DNA of 64,000 bases, from positions 186,001 through 250,000 of the forward strand of contig NZ_QERF01000007.1 in assembly GCF_003260205.1 (NCBI RefSeq), given 5' to 3'. Position 1 is the first letter of the stretch. Every line of letters starts with the position of its first letter. This document shows, one piece after another, positions 50,896 through 60,357 of this stretch. The translations under genes and the position numbers were made by a program. Under the pieces are notes generated by a model, which saw nothing but the letters and a program-made list of their open reading frames with translations, had not been told where the DNA came from and did no database searches. This DNA comes from Winogradskyella tangerina. Lineage in GTDB: Bacteria; Bacteroidota; Bacteroidia; Flavobacteriales; Flavobacteriaceae.

Positions 50896-51447
50896 CTAAA
50901 GGTCATCCGTAAAATGTCTCTTGCCCTTATCTTTTGAAAACTTTTCAGAATTATAGTCTTTAGATTTTCCCTTCGGAATAGATAAAGACGACCACGCGCT
51001 ACCCTTAATGAGTTTGCCTAAAAACACAATTTGCCCAGTATGATATGCGTAATGCATCATTTGCCTATTGATGGCTTCAATGACCGTATGCCCTTGATTT
51101 CTGATGTAAATTATGCGCTCTAGATCTTTTTCTGAAAGTGGTTTTAGTGCATTAAATAAACAAGCCCAACCAGTATTCCATGAGGTAAGGATATCCTCCT
51201 TAGTATTATAAGTGTCTATGAATTCACCATCTCTGTGGCGCCATTCTTTTTCACCATCTTCGGTTAAAAAGTTTGTCCAGCGACTTAACATATTACCAAC
51301 CATGTGCTTTACAATGATTGCTATAGAGTTTGAATCATCTGCAAACTCTTTTTTGAGTTCGTCAAAGGTCAGCTGGGCCATGGTTTTATCACCAAGGCTT
51401 TTGTAATATTCAAATTGTTTTAATACACTTTCTAGGTAACTATTCAT
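50896..51447 (-). CDS. DUF1572/DinB-like protein
   Basis: A 183-aa protein from the ATG at 51445-51447, with a longer version possible. The helical-bundle pattern of DinB relatives is visible: YLESVLKQFEYYKSLGDKTM, SIAIIVKHMVGNMLSRWTNFL with one ligand His, and INRQMMHYAYHTGQIVFLGKL with the later His pair. A Lys-rich tail follows (KGKSKDYNSEKFSKDKGKR). The start overlaps the msrB end by 8 bases. Metal-dependent hydrolase or transferase activity is possible; substrate unknown. It is not closely related to the DinB-like protein at 25276. Confidence 0.8.
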   Translation of the reverse strand: MNSYLESVLKQFEYYKSLGDKTMAQLTFDELKKEFADDSNSIAIIVKHMVGNMLSRWTNFLTEDGEKEWRHRDGEFIDTYNTKEDILTSWNTGWACLFNALKPLSEKDLERIIYIRNQGHTVIEAINRQMMHYAYHTGQIVFLGKLIKGSAWSSLSIPKGKSKDYNSEKFSKDKGKRHFTDDL

Positions 51448-51937
51448 CTTTTTCGGTGGCGTCTGGCACAAACTTTAATGCCACGCCGTTAATGCAGTGT
51501 CGCTTACCAGTAGTAGCTCTTGGACCATCATTGAATACATGACCTAAGTGACCACCGCACGTAGCACAGTGCTCTTCGGTGCGTGCATAGCCAATTTTAT
51601 AGTCTGTTGAGAAAGCTACATTCCCTTCAATTTCTTGGTCAAAACTTGGCCATCCTGTCCCTGAGTCGAACTTGTGTTCACTTTTAAATAATGGTGTGTC
51701 ACATGCAGCGCAATGATAAACGCCCTTGTCGTAATTCTTATTTAATGGACTTGAAAATGGTCGTTCGGTACCTGCCTTTCGCAATACATAATATTGATCG
51801 TCAGTTAGCAGTTCTTTCCACTCGGCTTCTGTTTTGGTAATTGGAAAGCTTTCCTTCTTCTCAGTGTCATCTTTCTGAGCAATGCCATTACAACTTAAAA
51901 GCACAGCTGCAAATACTAATAATAAATTCTTTTTCAT
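51440..51937 (-). CDS. msrB: Peptide-methionine (R)-S-oxide reductase, probably lipid-anchored
   Basis: A 165-aa protein. The signal peptide ends in VLLSCNG, a lipobox-like Cys16, so this MsrB probably acts outside the cytoplasm. The zinc-binding CxxC pairs are in YHCAACDTP and HCATCGGHLGH; GTGWPSF and RHCINGVAL hold the substrate pocket and the catalytic Cys. It reduces the R-form of methionine sulfoxide in oxidised proteins. No MsrA partner is seen nearby. The DUF1572-like gene is coupled downstream. Confidence 0.92.
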   Translation of the reverse strand: MKKNLLLVFAAVLLSCNGIAQKDDTEKKESFPITKTEAEWKELLTDDQYYVLRKAGTERPFSSPLNKNYDKGVYHCAACDTPLFKSEHKFDSGTGWPSFDQEIEGNVAFSTDYKIGYARTEEHCATCGGHLGHVFNDGPRATTGKRHCINGVALKFVPDATEKDE

Positions 51938-52043
51938 ATGGTAAAATTACAAAAAATTGATCGCTTTCTTGGTCGTTAACATTATAAGAGAATTACAGCA
52001 TGGTCAAACTTTATGTTTTTGTTAAGTAATTTGATATTATAGC

Positions 52044-52073
52044 TTGAAAAATCACTTTAATTCGTTAATTTAC
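52044..52073 (+). promoter_or_regulatory. Possible promoter of the glycogen cluster
   Basis: TTG (52044-52046), 19 bases, TAATTTAC (52066-52073). The spacing is ideal, but two bases of TAnnTTTG are missing. Confidence 0.4.
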
Positions 52074-52115
52074 AGTTTCATTTATTGAGGCTATTTTCTT
52101 CGTAAAAATTAGATT

Positions 52116-53321
52116 ATGAAAGCATTATTTCTAACACGTGAATTCCCGCCATATGTTTATGGTGGCGCAGGTGTACATGTTGAATATTTGGCAAAGGAAT
52201 TAGCCGAACTTATTGAAGTTGAAGTAAGAGCTTTTGGAGATCAGGACAAAAGTAGTAACTCATTGAGCGTGAAAGGGTATCCGTTCGAAGATGGGGTATT
52301 TGACATCAGTGATGATAAACTTAAAGCGGTTTTTAAAACGCTTAGTACAGGCTTACATATGAACGCCCAATCTATCGACGCTGATATTGTTCACTGTCAT
52401 ACCTGGTATTCTCATTTTGCTGGGATTATGGCTAAATTGTGCTATGGTACGCCTTTAGTTTTAACAACACATTCCCTAGAACCTTTAAGGCCTTGGAAGC
52501 GTGAGCAGTTAGGAAGAGGCTATGATGCTTCATCCTGGGTAGAAAAAACAGCTATTGAAATGGCAGACTGTCTTATTGCGGTTTCCGAAGAAACCAAAGA
52601 AGATGTTTTAAAACATTTCGATGTCGATGAAGGAAAAATCCAGGTGGTTTACAATGGTATTGACCTTAAGGAATATGTGGTTGTAAATGAAACGGATGTG
52701 TTGGATCATTATGGAATTGATAAATCAAAACCGTATGTTCTTTTCGTTGGACGCATTACAAGGCAAAAAGGAATTATTCATTTGGTTAATGCAATCAAGT
52801 ATATTGATGCCGACACTCAGGTCGTTTTATGCGCTGGAGCACCAGACACAAAAGAAATTGCCAAAGAAATGGAAGATGCCGTTGCTGAAGCTTCAAAAAA
52901 TAGAGACAATATTTTTTGGATCGACAAAATGCTTGAAAAGAAGGACGTCATTCAATTATATTCGCATGCCGACGTATTTTGTTGCCCTTCAATCTACGAG
53001 CCTTTTGGTATAATAAACATTGAAGCAATGGCTTGTGAAACTGCAGTTGTCGCTAGTGCTGTAGGAGGAATTAAGGAGGTGGTAGTAGAAGGAGAGACGG
53101 GTCTTCTAATTAATTTAGAGCAACAGTCTTCTGCACCTTTCGAACCTGTGAATCCCGATAAATTTTCCAGAGATTTAGCTTATGGAATCAATAAGCTTAC
53201 GGCGAATAAAGAACTCAGAGATCAAATGGCTATTAAAGGAAGAAAGCGCGTGGAAGATTTTTTCGATTGGAAAGCCATCGCCAAACAAACCGTAGACATA
53301 TATAAATCGTTAATAAAGTAG
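52116..53321 (+). CDS. GT4-type glycogen synthase or maltose-1-phosphate synthase (GlgA/GlgM type)
   Basis: A 401-aa glycosyltransferase with a GT-B fold. The N-terminal domain begins LTREFPPYVYGGAGVHVEYL; the C-terminal one has VLFVGRITRQKGIIHLV and the sugar-nucleotide motif SIYEPFGIINIEAMA. The wording and length match the actinobacterial 'Corynebacterium-type glycogen synthase', which in mycobacteria is GlgM, joining ADP-glucose and glucose-1-phosphate to maltose-1-phosphate. The GT5-type GlgA would be longer. Location next to glgC, glgE and a maltokinase strongly favours a GlgE-pathway role. It could also be a plain glucan synthase. Confidence 0.85.
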   Translation: MKALFLTREFPPYVYGGAGVHVEYLAKELAELIEVEVRAFGDQDKSSNSLSVKGYPFEDGVFDISDDKLKAVFKTLSTGLHMNAQSIDADIVHCHTWYSHFAGIMAKLCYGTPLVLTTHSLEPLRPWKREQLGRGYDASSWVEKTAIEMADCLIAVSEETKEDVLKHFDVDEGKIQVVYNGIDLKEYVVVNETDVLDHYGIDKSKPYVLFVGRITRQKGIIHLVNAIKYIDADTQVVLCAGAPDTKEIAKEMEDAVAEASKNRDNIFWIDKMLEKKDVIQLYSHADVFCCPSIYEPFGIINIEAMACETAVVASAVGGIKEVVVEGETGLLINLEQQSSAPFEPVNPDKFSRDLAYGINKLTANKELRDQMAIKGRKRVEDFFDWKAIAKQTVDIYKSLIK

Positions 53322-53323
53322 CA

Positions 53324-54592
53324 ATGATTAATCAAAAAGTAATTAGCATCATTTTGGGAGGTGGTCAAGGCTCGAGACTATATCCTCTCACCGCAAACCG
53401 TTCAAAACCAGCGGTGCCTATAGCTGGTAAGTACAGATTGGTAGATATACCAATTTCAAACTGTATCAATTCAGACATTAAAAGAATGTATGTCTTAACG
53501 CAGTTCAATTCAGCTTCGCTGAATAGGCATATAAAAAACACTTATCATTTTAGTTTTTTTAGTACAGCTTTTGTTGATGTTTTAGCCGCAGAGCAAACTA
53601 TTAATAGCGACAAATGGTTTCAGGGAACAGCTGATGCAGTGCGTCAAAGTATGCACCATTTATTGCAGCACGATTTCAAGTATGTGCTTATCCTTTCTGG
53701 AGATCAGTTGTATCAAATGGATTACAATAAAATGGTTGAGGCACATGAAGAAAGTGGAGCAGAAATCTCTATTGCTACGCAGCCTGTAAATGGCAAAGAT
53801 GCTACTTCATTTGGCATATTAAAGACGGACGATAACAATATCATTCAATCATTTATTGAAAAACCAGATGCATCATTATTGCCAGAATGGACGTCACCCG
53901 TGAGCGAAGAAATGAAAAATGAAGGGCGATTATACCTTGCTTCAATGGGCATTTATATATTTAACCGTGATCTGCTTGTTCAGCTTATGGAAGAACCAGA
54001 TAAGGTTGATTTTGGTAAAGAGATCATTCCAGATGCGATAAAAAATCACAAAACACTGAGCTATCAATTTGAAGGCTACTGGACTGATATTGGTAATATT
54101 GACTCCTTCTTCGAGGCAAATTTGGGACTCACAGACGAAATCCCAAAGTTTAACCTTTACGATAATACGCAGCGAATCTATACGAATGCAAGAATTTTAC
54201 CTACCTCAAAAATATCGGGAACTTTATTAGACAGAACCGTAATTTCTGAGGGATGTTTAATCCATGCTGCAAAAATTGAACGTTCAGTAATCGGAATTAG
54301 GTCAAGAATTGGTGCGGAGTCCACGGTAATTAATTGTTATATGATGGGTAATGATCATTACGAATCCCTTGAAGAAGTAGAAAAAAACAATATCAAAATT
54401 TATATGGGTATTGGTGAGCGTTGCTTTATTAAAAATGTAATATTAGATAAGAATTGCAGAATCGGTGACGATGTGCGGATTAACGGCGGTAGCCATCTCG
54501 AAGATGTTGAAACCGAAAATTACTTCGTGAAAGATGGAATCGTAGTAGTAAAGAAAGACGCCATAATTCCTTCAAAAACGATCATTCAATAA
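53324..54592 (+). CDS. glgC: Glucose-1-phosphate adenylyltransferase
   Basis: A 422-aa enzyme making ADP-glucose from ATP and glucose-1-phosphate, normally the control point of bacterial glycogen synthesis. The pyrophosphorylase domain starts ILGGGQGSRLYPLTANRSKPAVP; then VDIPISNCINSDI, FQGTADAVRQS and LILSGDQLYQMDY follow, and EGYWTDIGNIDSFFEANL closes it. The C-terminal left-handed beta-helix covers about 295-420. It begins 2 bases after the GT4 gene, so the two enzymes are made together and supply each other. Confidence 0.95.
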   Translation: MINQKVISIILGGGQGSRLYPLTANRSKPAVPIAGKYRLVDIPISNCINSDIKRMYVLTQFNSASLNRHIKNTYHFSFFSTAFVDVLAAEQTINSDKWFQGTADAVRQSMHHLLQHDFKYVLILSGDQLYQMDYNKMVEAHEESGAEISIATQPVNGKDATSFGILKTDDNNIIQSFIEKPDASLLPEWTSPVSEEMKNEGRLYLASMGIYIFNRDLLVQLMEEPDKVDFGKEIIPDAIKNHKTLSYQFEGYWTDIGNIDSFFEANLGLTDEIPKFNLYDNTQRIYTNARILPTSKISGTLLDRTVISEGCLIHAAKIERSVIGIRSRIGAESTVINCYMMGNDHYESLEEVEKNNIKIYMGIGERCFIKNVILDKNCRIGDDVRINGGSHLEDVETENYFVKDGIVVVKKDAIIPSKTIIQ

Positions 54593-54719
54593 CCATTTTT
54601 AGCTTTTTTCAAAATAGTTATCCAATTCAAACGTTGTAGTTCTTCTACAGATTTTAATAGCTTTTATATGTCAGGATTGTATAGTACTTTCGTGGCGTAA
54701 TAAACTTTCAACCAAGACT

Positions 54720-56660
54720 ATGTACAACCAAAGGCGAGTAGTTATAGACGCAGTTAGACCTCAAATAAACTGCGGTGAATTTTTCATAAAACGTATTGTA
54801 AACGAAGTTGTAAATGTCGATGCGCATGTTGTCGTTGACGGACATGACGTTATTGCTGCTTCGGTTTTATTTAAACATGAAAAGGCTAGAAAGTGGAATG
54901 AAGCCAGAATGCACCATGTGGTTAATGACGAATGGAAAACATCATTTGTTGTTGAAAAACAAGGGTTCTATAGTTATAAAGTGCAAGGTTGGGTAGATTA
55001 TGGTTTGAATTGGCAGCACGGTATAGAACGAAAGATCGACGACAATCAACACGTAAAATCAGAATTGCTTGAAGGTATTTTGTATTTGAAACCCTTGATT
55101 AAAAAAGCAACCAAGGAAGAACAGAATTACCTCAATTACTGTATTGATGCGTTTGAAGACGAATCTAAATATAATGAAGCGATTAAGGAAGCGGTGAGCT
55201 CTGAACTTCATGAAATATTCGTTAAATATCCTGAAAAGCATTTAGCAAACGAATCTAAAGAGCTTCAGATCTATGTGGATCGAAAAAAAGCATTATTCAG
55301 CACATGGTATGAATTTTTCCCTAGGTCTTCGTCAGAAGTTGAAGGTCAACACGGTACATTCAAGGATTGTGAGCGATTATTACCGCGAATTGCAGAAATG
55401 GGATTCGATACCTTATACTTTCCGCCAGTTCATCCCATAGGTGAGGTTAATAGAAAAGGTCGAAACAATACCACAGAGGCTAATGATGATGATTCAGGGT
55501 CTACATGGGGAATTGGTTCAAAGCATGGAGGACATAAGGATATTCATCCACAATTAGGGTCGCTTGAAGACTTCAAAACCTTAGTTAAGAAAGCAAAAGA
55601 ATTAAATATAGAGGTGGCAATGGACTATGCCTTACAGGCTGCGCCAGATCATCCATGGGTAACAGAACACCCAGATTGGTTTAAGTGGCGTCCAGATGGT
55701 ACGGTTCAATATGCAGAAAATCCACCTAAAAAATATCAAGATATATTGCCGATCTATTGGGAAAGCAAGGACTATAAAAACCTTTGGCAAGAATGTTTAG
55801 ATATTTTATTGTATTGGGTAGAGGAGTGCGGGATCAATATCTTCAGGGTAGATAATCCGCATACAAAACCTTACTATTTTTGGAATTGGGCTATTTCCGA
55901 AGTAAAGAAAAAGCATCCAGATGTGTTGTTTTTATCCGAGGCCTTTACCAAACCAAAGGTAATGCAACAACTTGCAAAACAAGGATACACACAATCCTAT
56001 ACGTATTTCACATGGCGGAATACAAAACACGAACTGATGGAATATCTGACAGAGTTAACTCAGACCGATCAGCGTGAATATATGCGTCCTAATTTTTGGC
56101 CAAATACGCCAGACATCAATCCTTATCACCTTCAAGCTTCAAACGAATCAAAATACATCCAGCGCTATGTTTTAGCTGCTACATTAAGTTCAAACATAGG
56201 AATTTATGGCCCTGTATTTGAACAAATGATTGATGATGCAATTCCAGGGAAGGAAGAATACTATATGTCTGAAAAATTCGAAGTAAAACATTACGATTGG
56301 AATGTTCAGAATAAGTTAACAACCATCATTTCGAGAGTTAATCAAATTCGTCATCAACACGAAGCTTTACAACAAACGAATAACATAAAATTCTGTCATA
56401 TCGAGAATGACAATTTAATGGCGTACTACAAATGGAATGAAGACCGCAGCGACGAGTTATTGATCATTGTAAGTTTAGACCATTACTATTTACAACAAGG
56501 AACCGTGCAGTTGCCACTTGCCGAATTAGGTATTCATGCTGGGCATCAAATTACTGTTAATGATTTAGTTACTGGAAGCAGTTATAATTGGCACAGCGAA
56601 TGGAATTTTGTAGAGTTGCACCCAACCTTACCATTTCATATCTTTAAGATAAATAAATAG
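54720..56660 (+). CDS. glgE: Alpha-1,4-glucan: maltose-1-phosphate maltosyltransferase (GlgE)
   Basis: A 646-aa GH13_3 enzyme that extends alpha-1,4-glucans by maltosyl units from maltose-1-phosphate. An N-terminal beta domain (RRVVIDAVRPQINCGEFFIK) is followed by the linker FSTWYEFFPRS and the barrel: YFPPVHPIGEVNRKGRNNT, GGHKDIHPQLGSLEDF, FKWRPDGTVQYAENPPKKY, nucleophile Asp378 in FRVDNPHTKP, acid/base Glu407 in LSEAFTKP. Both catalytic residues and the phosphate-site wording of the family are intact. The start is the ATG at 54720, 127 bases after glgC, followed by the maltokinase gene after 2 bases. Confidence 0.93.
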   Translation: MYNQRRVVIDAVRPQINCGEFFIKRIVNEVVNVDAHVVVDGHDVIAASVLFKHEKARKWNEARMHHVVNDEWKTSFVVEKQGFYSYKVQGWVDYGLNWQHGIERKIDDNQHVKSELLEGILYLKPLIKKATKEEQNYLNYCIDAFEDESKYNEAIKEAVSSELHEIFVKYPEKHLANESKELQIYVDRKKALFSTWYEFFPRSSSEVEGQHGTFKDCERLLPRIAEMGFDTLYFPPVHPIGEVNRKGRNNTTEANDDDSGSTWGIGSKHGGHKDIHPQLGSLEDFKTLVKKAKELNIEVAMDYALQAAPDHPWVTEHPDWFKWRPDGTVQYAENPPKKYQDILPIYWESKDYKNLWQECLDILLYWVEECGINIFRVDNPHTKPYYFWNWAISEVKKKHPDVLFLSEAFTKPKVMQQLAKQGYTQSYTYFTWRNTKHELMEYLTELTQTDQREYMRPNFWPNTPDINPYHLQASNESKYIQRYVLAATLSSNIGIYGPVFEQMIDDAIPGKEEYYMSEKFEVKHYDWNVQNKLTTIISRVNQIRHQHEALQQTNNIKFCHIENDNLMAYYKWNEDRSDELLIIVSLDHYYLQQGTVQLPLAELGIHAGHQITVNDLVTGSSYNWHSEWNFVELHPTLPFHIFKINK

Positions 56661-56662
56661 AA

Positions 56663-58294
56663 ATGACCAAGAAGAAATCCACCACTGTTAATCTGAAAAC
56701 ACCGTACAATTTTGATGTGCAGTGGGAGCAATTAATGGAAAATGAGGATTTTGTAAAGACTTTTCTGTCTGATGTTCTCGAGAATTACATTGTAAAGCAA
56801 CGCTGGTATGGCGGTAAATCGAGTAAACTCAAATATATAGAACTGGCTGAATATTTCAGAATTCAACAGAATGAGGAGGTTTACTACGGTCTTATTTTAG
56901 AGGTCAACTTTTACGAGGCCTTCTATCAGCATTACTTCTTGCCGATTGCTTTTGTTTCGGATGAAAGTTTTGCTAAAGATGATCGCATACTTCCTATAAG
57001 TATTCAGAATCAAGAAGGCTACATCATTGATGCTATTAACCTCGAAGCTTTTAGAAAAGTTGTTTTTGAACGAATTCTAACCGCAGTCCCTAAAGATAGA
57101 ACACGCGTTCAATACAAAAAGAGCATTCTATTTAAGGATTGCCAATATGAATCGTCGCGATTTATGGGTATGGAGCAAAGTAATACTTCGATTATTTATA
57201 ACGAGAAGTATGTTTTGAAGTTCTTCAGACGTATCTATGCTGATCGCAATCCAGACTACGAAATGAGTCGTTTCTTGTCTGAAAAGAAAGATTTTAAAAA
57301 TACACCAGCCTATCTGGGAAGTGTTCAAATTAAAGATCAGGAAAACACTAATATCACCATCGCATTAATGAACGAATTAGTGCCCAATCAAGGTGATGCT
57401 TGGGATTACATGCTGAAAGAACTCTTCAAGGTTTTTACCAATCTTGAAACAAAGAATATAGATATTAAATCCCTTCCTGTTGCTAATCGTTTTGAGCGCA
57501 TGACCATTAGAGACATTCCGCCACAGATTATTGATTGGGTAGGCTTAAATGTGTTTACAAAAATTCAGACTTTAGCACAGCGCACAGCAGAAATGCACAT
57601 TGCTTTAGGTTCTGAGTTTGAAGACACCTCATTCACGCCAGCACGCTTTAATGGCGATTATACGGTTTGGTTAAAAAATAGACTTTTATATCAATTTCAA
57701 AACCGATTAAATGCTGTTGAAAATAATTTGCATAAGCTTGAAGGTTTAGCCTTAGAATTAGCGAATGAATTCTTAGAAAAAAAGAATGAAATACGAAAAC
57801 GCTTTGTGAATTTCGACTGGACCAAACTTAAGGGCGAAAGACTAAGAGTACATGGTGACTATCATTTAGGACAAGTTTTAGTTCAGGATGATGATTTTTA
57901 TATCCTCGATTTTGAAGGTGAACCTGAAAGCACCATTCGAGATCGTAAAGTGAAACAGCCGCCATTAAAGGACGTGGCAGGATTATTCAGATCTTTTCAT
58001 TATGCGATCTATGCAACTATTTTCAATAATTTGAACAGCTACAATCATTCTCAGGATCAGTTATTTGAGGCTGGAGAAATTTTATATCGATATCTCAAAA
58101 ATGTGTTTTTAGGCACTTATGTTGTTGAGATTCAGAATGCAAACATAAACATTGGCTATAACCAAGAACGTATATTTTTATTGAAATATGCTATGCTAGA
58201 AAAAGCAGTCTACGAGTTAGGTTATGAGCTAAATTCTCGTCCGAGATGGGCGGTAATTCCACTTAAAGGAATTTCAAACATTATCAACCACTAA
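56663..58294 (+). CDS. Maltokinase (Mak/Pep2 type)
   Basis: A 543-aa kinase-like protein that would phosphorylate maltose to maltose-1-phosphate for GlgE. The N-terminal cap (VKQRWYGGKSSKLKYIELAE) is followed by a kinase lobe (IIYNEKYVLKFFRRIYADRN with the Lys) and the catalytic loop RVHGDYHLGQVLV, with base Asp399, and LDFEGEPE with metal-binding Asp416. In many bacteria this protein is fused to trehalose synthase TreS; here it stands alone. glgE ends 2 bases upstream and glgB begins 3 bases downstream. Confidence 0.9.
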   Translation: MTKKKSTTVNLKTPYNFDVQWEQLMENEDFVKTFLSDVLENYIVKQRWYGGKSSKLKYIELAEYFRIQQNEEVYYGLILEVNFYEAFYQHYFLPIAFVSDESFAKDDRILPISIQNQEGYIIDAINLEAFRKVVFERILTAVPKDRTRVQYKKSILFKDCQYESSRFMGMEQSNTSIIYNEKYVLKFFRRIYADRNPDYEMSRFLSEKKDFKNTPAYLGSVQIKDQENTNITIALMNELVPNQGDAWDYMLKELFKVFTNLETKNIDIKSLPVANRFERMTIRDIPPQIIDWVGLNVFTKIQTLAQRTAEMHIALGSEFEDTSFTPARFNGDYTVWLKNRLLYQFQNRLNAVENNLHKLEGLALELANEFLEKKNEIRKRFVNFDWTKLKGERLRVHGDYHLGQVLVQDDDFYILDFEGEPESTIRDRKVKQPPLKDVAGLFRSFHYAIYATIFNNLNSYNHSQDQLFEAGEILYRYLKNVFLGTYVVEIQNANINIGYNQERIFLLKYAMLEKAVYELGYELNSRPRWAVIPLKGISNIINH

Positions 58295-58297
58295 TTT

Positions 58298-60208
58298 ATG
58301 GCAGAAGTTATTGCACACAGTTTATTTACAGATTTTGATATAGATCTGTTCAAGTCAGGTAAGCACTACCGATTATACGAAAAATTCGGTTCTCATATTA
58401 CCACTGTAAATGGTGTTGAAGGCACCTATTTTGCAGTTTGGGCTCCTAGTGCCAAGTCTGTTTCAGTTGTAGGCGATTTTAATTATTGGCTTGAAGGCGA
58501 CCATAAATTAATGGTACGATGGGATGAAAGCGGTATTTGGGAAGGATTCATACCTGGCGTTGGTAAAGGCAATAAGTACAAGTATAAGATTCACAGTCAC
58601 CATAACGACATAAAAACTGAAAAGGCAGATCCATATGCAAGACGATGTGAGCATCCGCCTCAAACAGCTTCGATCGTTTGGGACGACGATTACAGCTGGA
58701 AAGACAGCAAATGGATGAAAAATCGTAAAGATCACAATGCGATTGATGCGCCATTTTCGGTGTACGAAGTGCATTTGGGATCTTGGAAAAAACAAGTTGA
58801 AGAAAACCGGTTTTTATCTTACACAGAATTGGCGGACGAATTGGTGACGTATGTTAAAGAAATGAATTTTACTCATGTGGAGTTAATGCCAGTTATGGAA
58901 TATCCTTATGATCCTTCATGGGGTTATCAACTTACAGGATATTTTGCGCCGACTTCGCGCTTTGGTTATCCTGAAGAATTCAAATTGTTAGTAGATAAGT
59001 TACATCAAAACGATATCGGAATTATCTTAGATTGGGTACCATCACATTTCCCTGAAGATGCTCATGGTTTAGGTTTCTTTGACGGTTCTTCCTTATACGA
59101 ACATCCCGATCGCCGCAAAGGCTATCATCCAGATTGGAAAAGTTTGATTTTTAACTACGGCCGTAATGAGGTTAAATCTTTCCTCATCAGTAATGCGATA
59201 TTTTGGTTAGATCAATTCCATGCTGATGGTCTAAGAGTAGATGCCGTGGCCTCTATGTTGTTTTTAGATTACAGTAGGGAAGAAGGTGAATGGGAACCAA
59301 ATATGTTTGGAGGTCGCGAAAATTTAGAAGCCATTTCCTTTATGCGCGAAATGAACGAGGCCGTATATAGTGCGTTCCCAGATGTTCAAACGATTGCAGA
59401 AGAATCGACGTCATTCCCAATGGTATCAAAGCCAACGTATCTCGGTGGACTAGGATTTGGTATGAAATGGATGATGGGTTGGATGCACGATACCTTGCAG
59501 TACTTCGCCAAAGAACCTATTTACAGAAGACATCATCAAAATGATCTTACCTTCAGTATGACCTATGCTTTTACGGAAAACTTCATGTTGCCTTTAAGTC
59601 ATGACGAAGTCGTTTATGGAAAGCGCTCTATTTTAGGAAGAATGCCTGGTGATGAATGGCAACGATTTGCAAACTTGAGATTACTGTATTCGTATATGTT
59701 TACACATCCTGGGACAAACCTATTGTTTCAAGGTGCTGAATTTGGTCAGAGTGAAGAATGGAATTTCCAAGAAAGTTTAGACTGGCACTTGTTACAATAC
59801 AGTCCGCATAAAGGCGTACAAACCTTAATCAAGGATTTGAACACATTTTATAAGAAAGAGCCGGCCTTATATGAAAAACAATTCTCGGGAGAAGGTTTTG
59901 AATGGATAGACTACAACGATGCTGAGAATTCTGTATTGGTTTATATTCGAAAAGGTCACGACAAGGAGAACGATCTTATTATTGCTTGTAATATGACTCC
60001 AGTACCTCGAGAAAACTACAAGATGGGCGTTCCTAGAAAAGGAAAACTCAAAGAGGTGTTCAATAGTGACTTGAAGAAATATTTCGGATCTGGTGAGTAT
60101 AAAAATAAAGTACAATCAACAAAGTCTGAACCTTGGCAATTTAGAGATGATTCGGTTGAAATTAACATTCCGCCACTTGGAATGGTAGTCTTTAAATACT
60201 CAAAATAA
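58298..60208 (+). CDS. glgB: 1,4-alpha-glucan branching enzyme
   Basis: A 636-aa GH13 enzyme. A CBM48 domain (FAVWAPSAKSVSVVGDFNYW) precedes the barrel: VYEVHLGSWKK, HVELMPVMEYPYDPSWGYQ, nucleophile Asp315 in LRVDAVASM, acid/base Glu368 in IAEEST, LPLSHDEVVYGKRS. It makes alpha-1,6 branches. It is shorter than E. coli GlgB (728 aa) because the first N-terminal domain is missing, as in many Bacteroidota. It closes the tight block glgE-maltokinase-glgB; the next gene is 149 bases away. Confidence 0.95.
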   Translation: MAEVIAHSLFTDFDIDLFKSGKHYRLYEKFGSHITTVNGVEGTYFAVWAPSAKSVSVVGDFNYWLEGDHKLMVRWDESGIWEGFIPGVGKGNKYKYKIHSHHNDIKTEKADPYARRCEHPPQTASIVWDDDYSWKDSKWMKNRKDHNAIDAPFSVYEVHLGSWKKQVEENRFLSYTELADELVTYVKEMNFTHVELMPVMEYPYDPSWGYQLTGYFAPTSRFGYPEEFKLLVDKLHQNDIGIILDWVPSHFPEDAHGLGFFDGSSLYEHPDRRKGYHPDWKSLIFNYGRNEVKSFLISNAIFWLDQFHADGLRVDAVASMLFLDYSREEGEWEPNMFGGRENLEAISFMREMNEAVYSAFPDVQTIAEESTSFPMVSKPTYLGGLGFGMKWMMGWMHDTLQYFAKEPIYRRHHQNDLTFSMTYAFTENFMLPLSHDEVVYGKRSILGRMPGDEWQRFANLRLLYSYMFTHPGTNLLFQGAEFGQSEEWNFQESLDWHLLQYSPHKGVQTLIKDLNTFYKKEPALYEKQFSGEGFEWIDYNDAENSVLVYIRKGHDKENDLIIACNMTPVPRENYKMGVPRKGKLKEVFNSDLKKYFGSGEYKNKVQSTKSEPWQFRDDSVEINIPPLGMVVFKYSK

Positions 60209-60357
60209 TTCTTAAAAAACAGGCTAAAAAACTGACATTTCAATTAAATAAGTCTCCGAAATCGATGTAGTTGACAATTCTGAATAAAAAGAATTGCATA
60301 CACTTTCTTAAGTTCTAATTTTTCCGTTTTTTTACGTGATTTACCTAAAATCTAGCT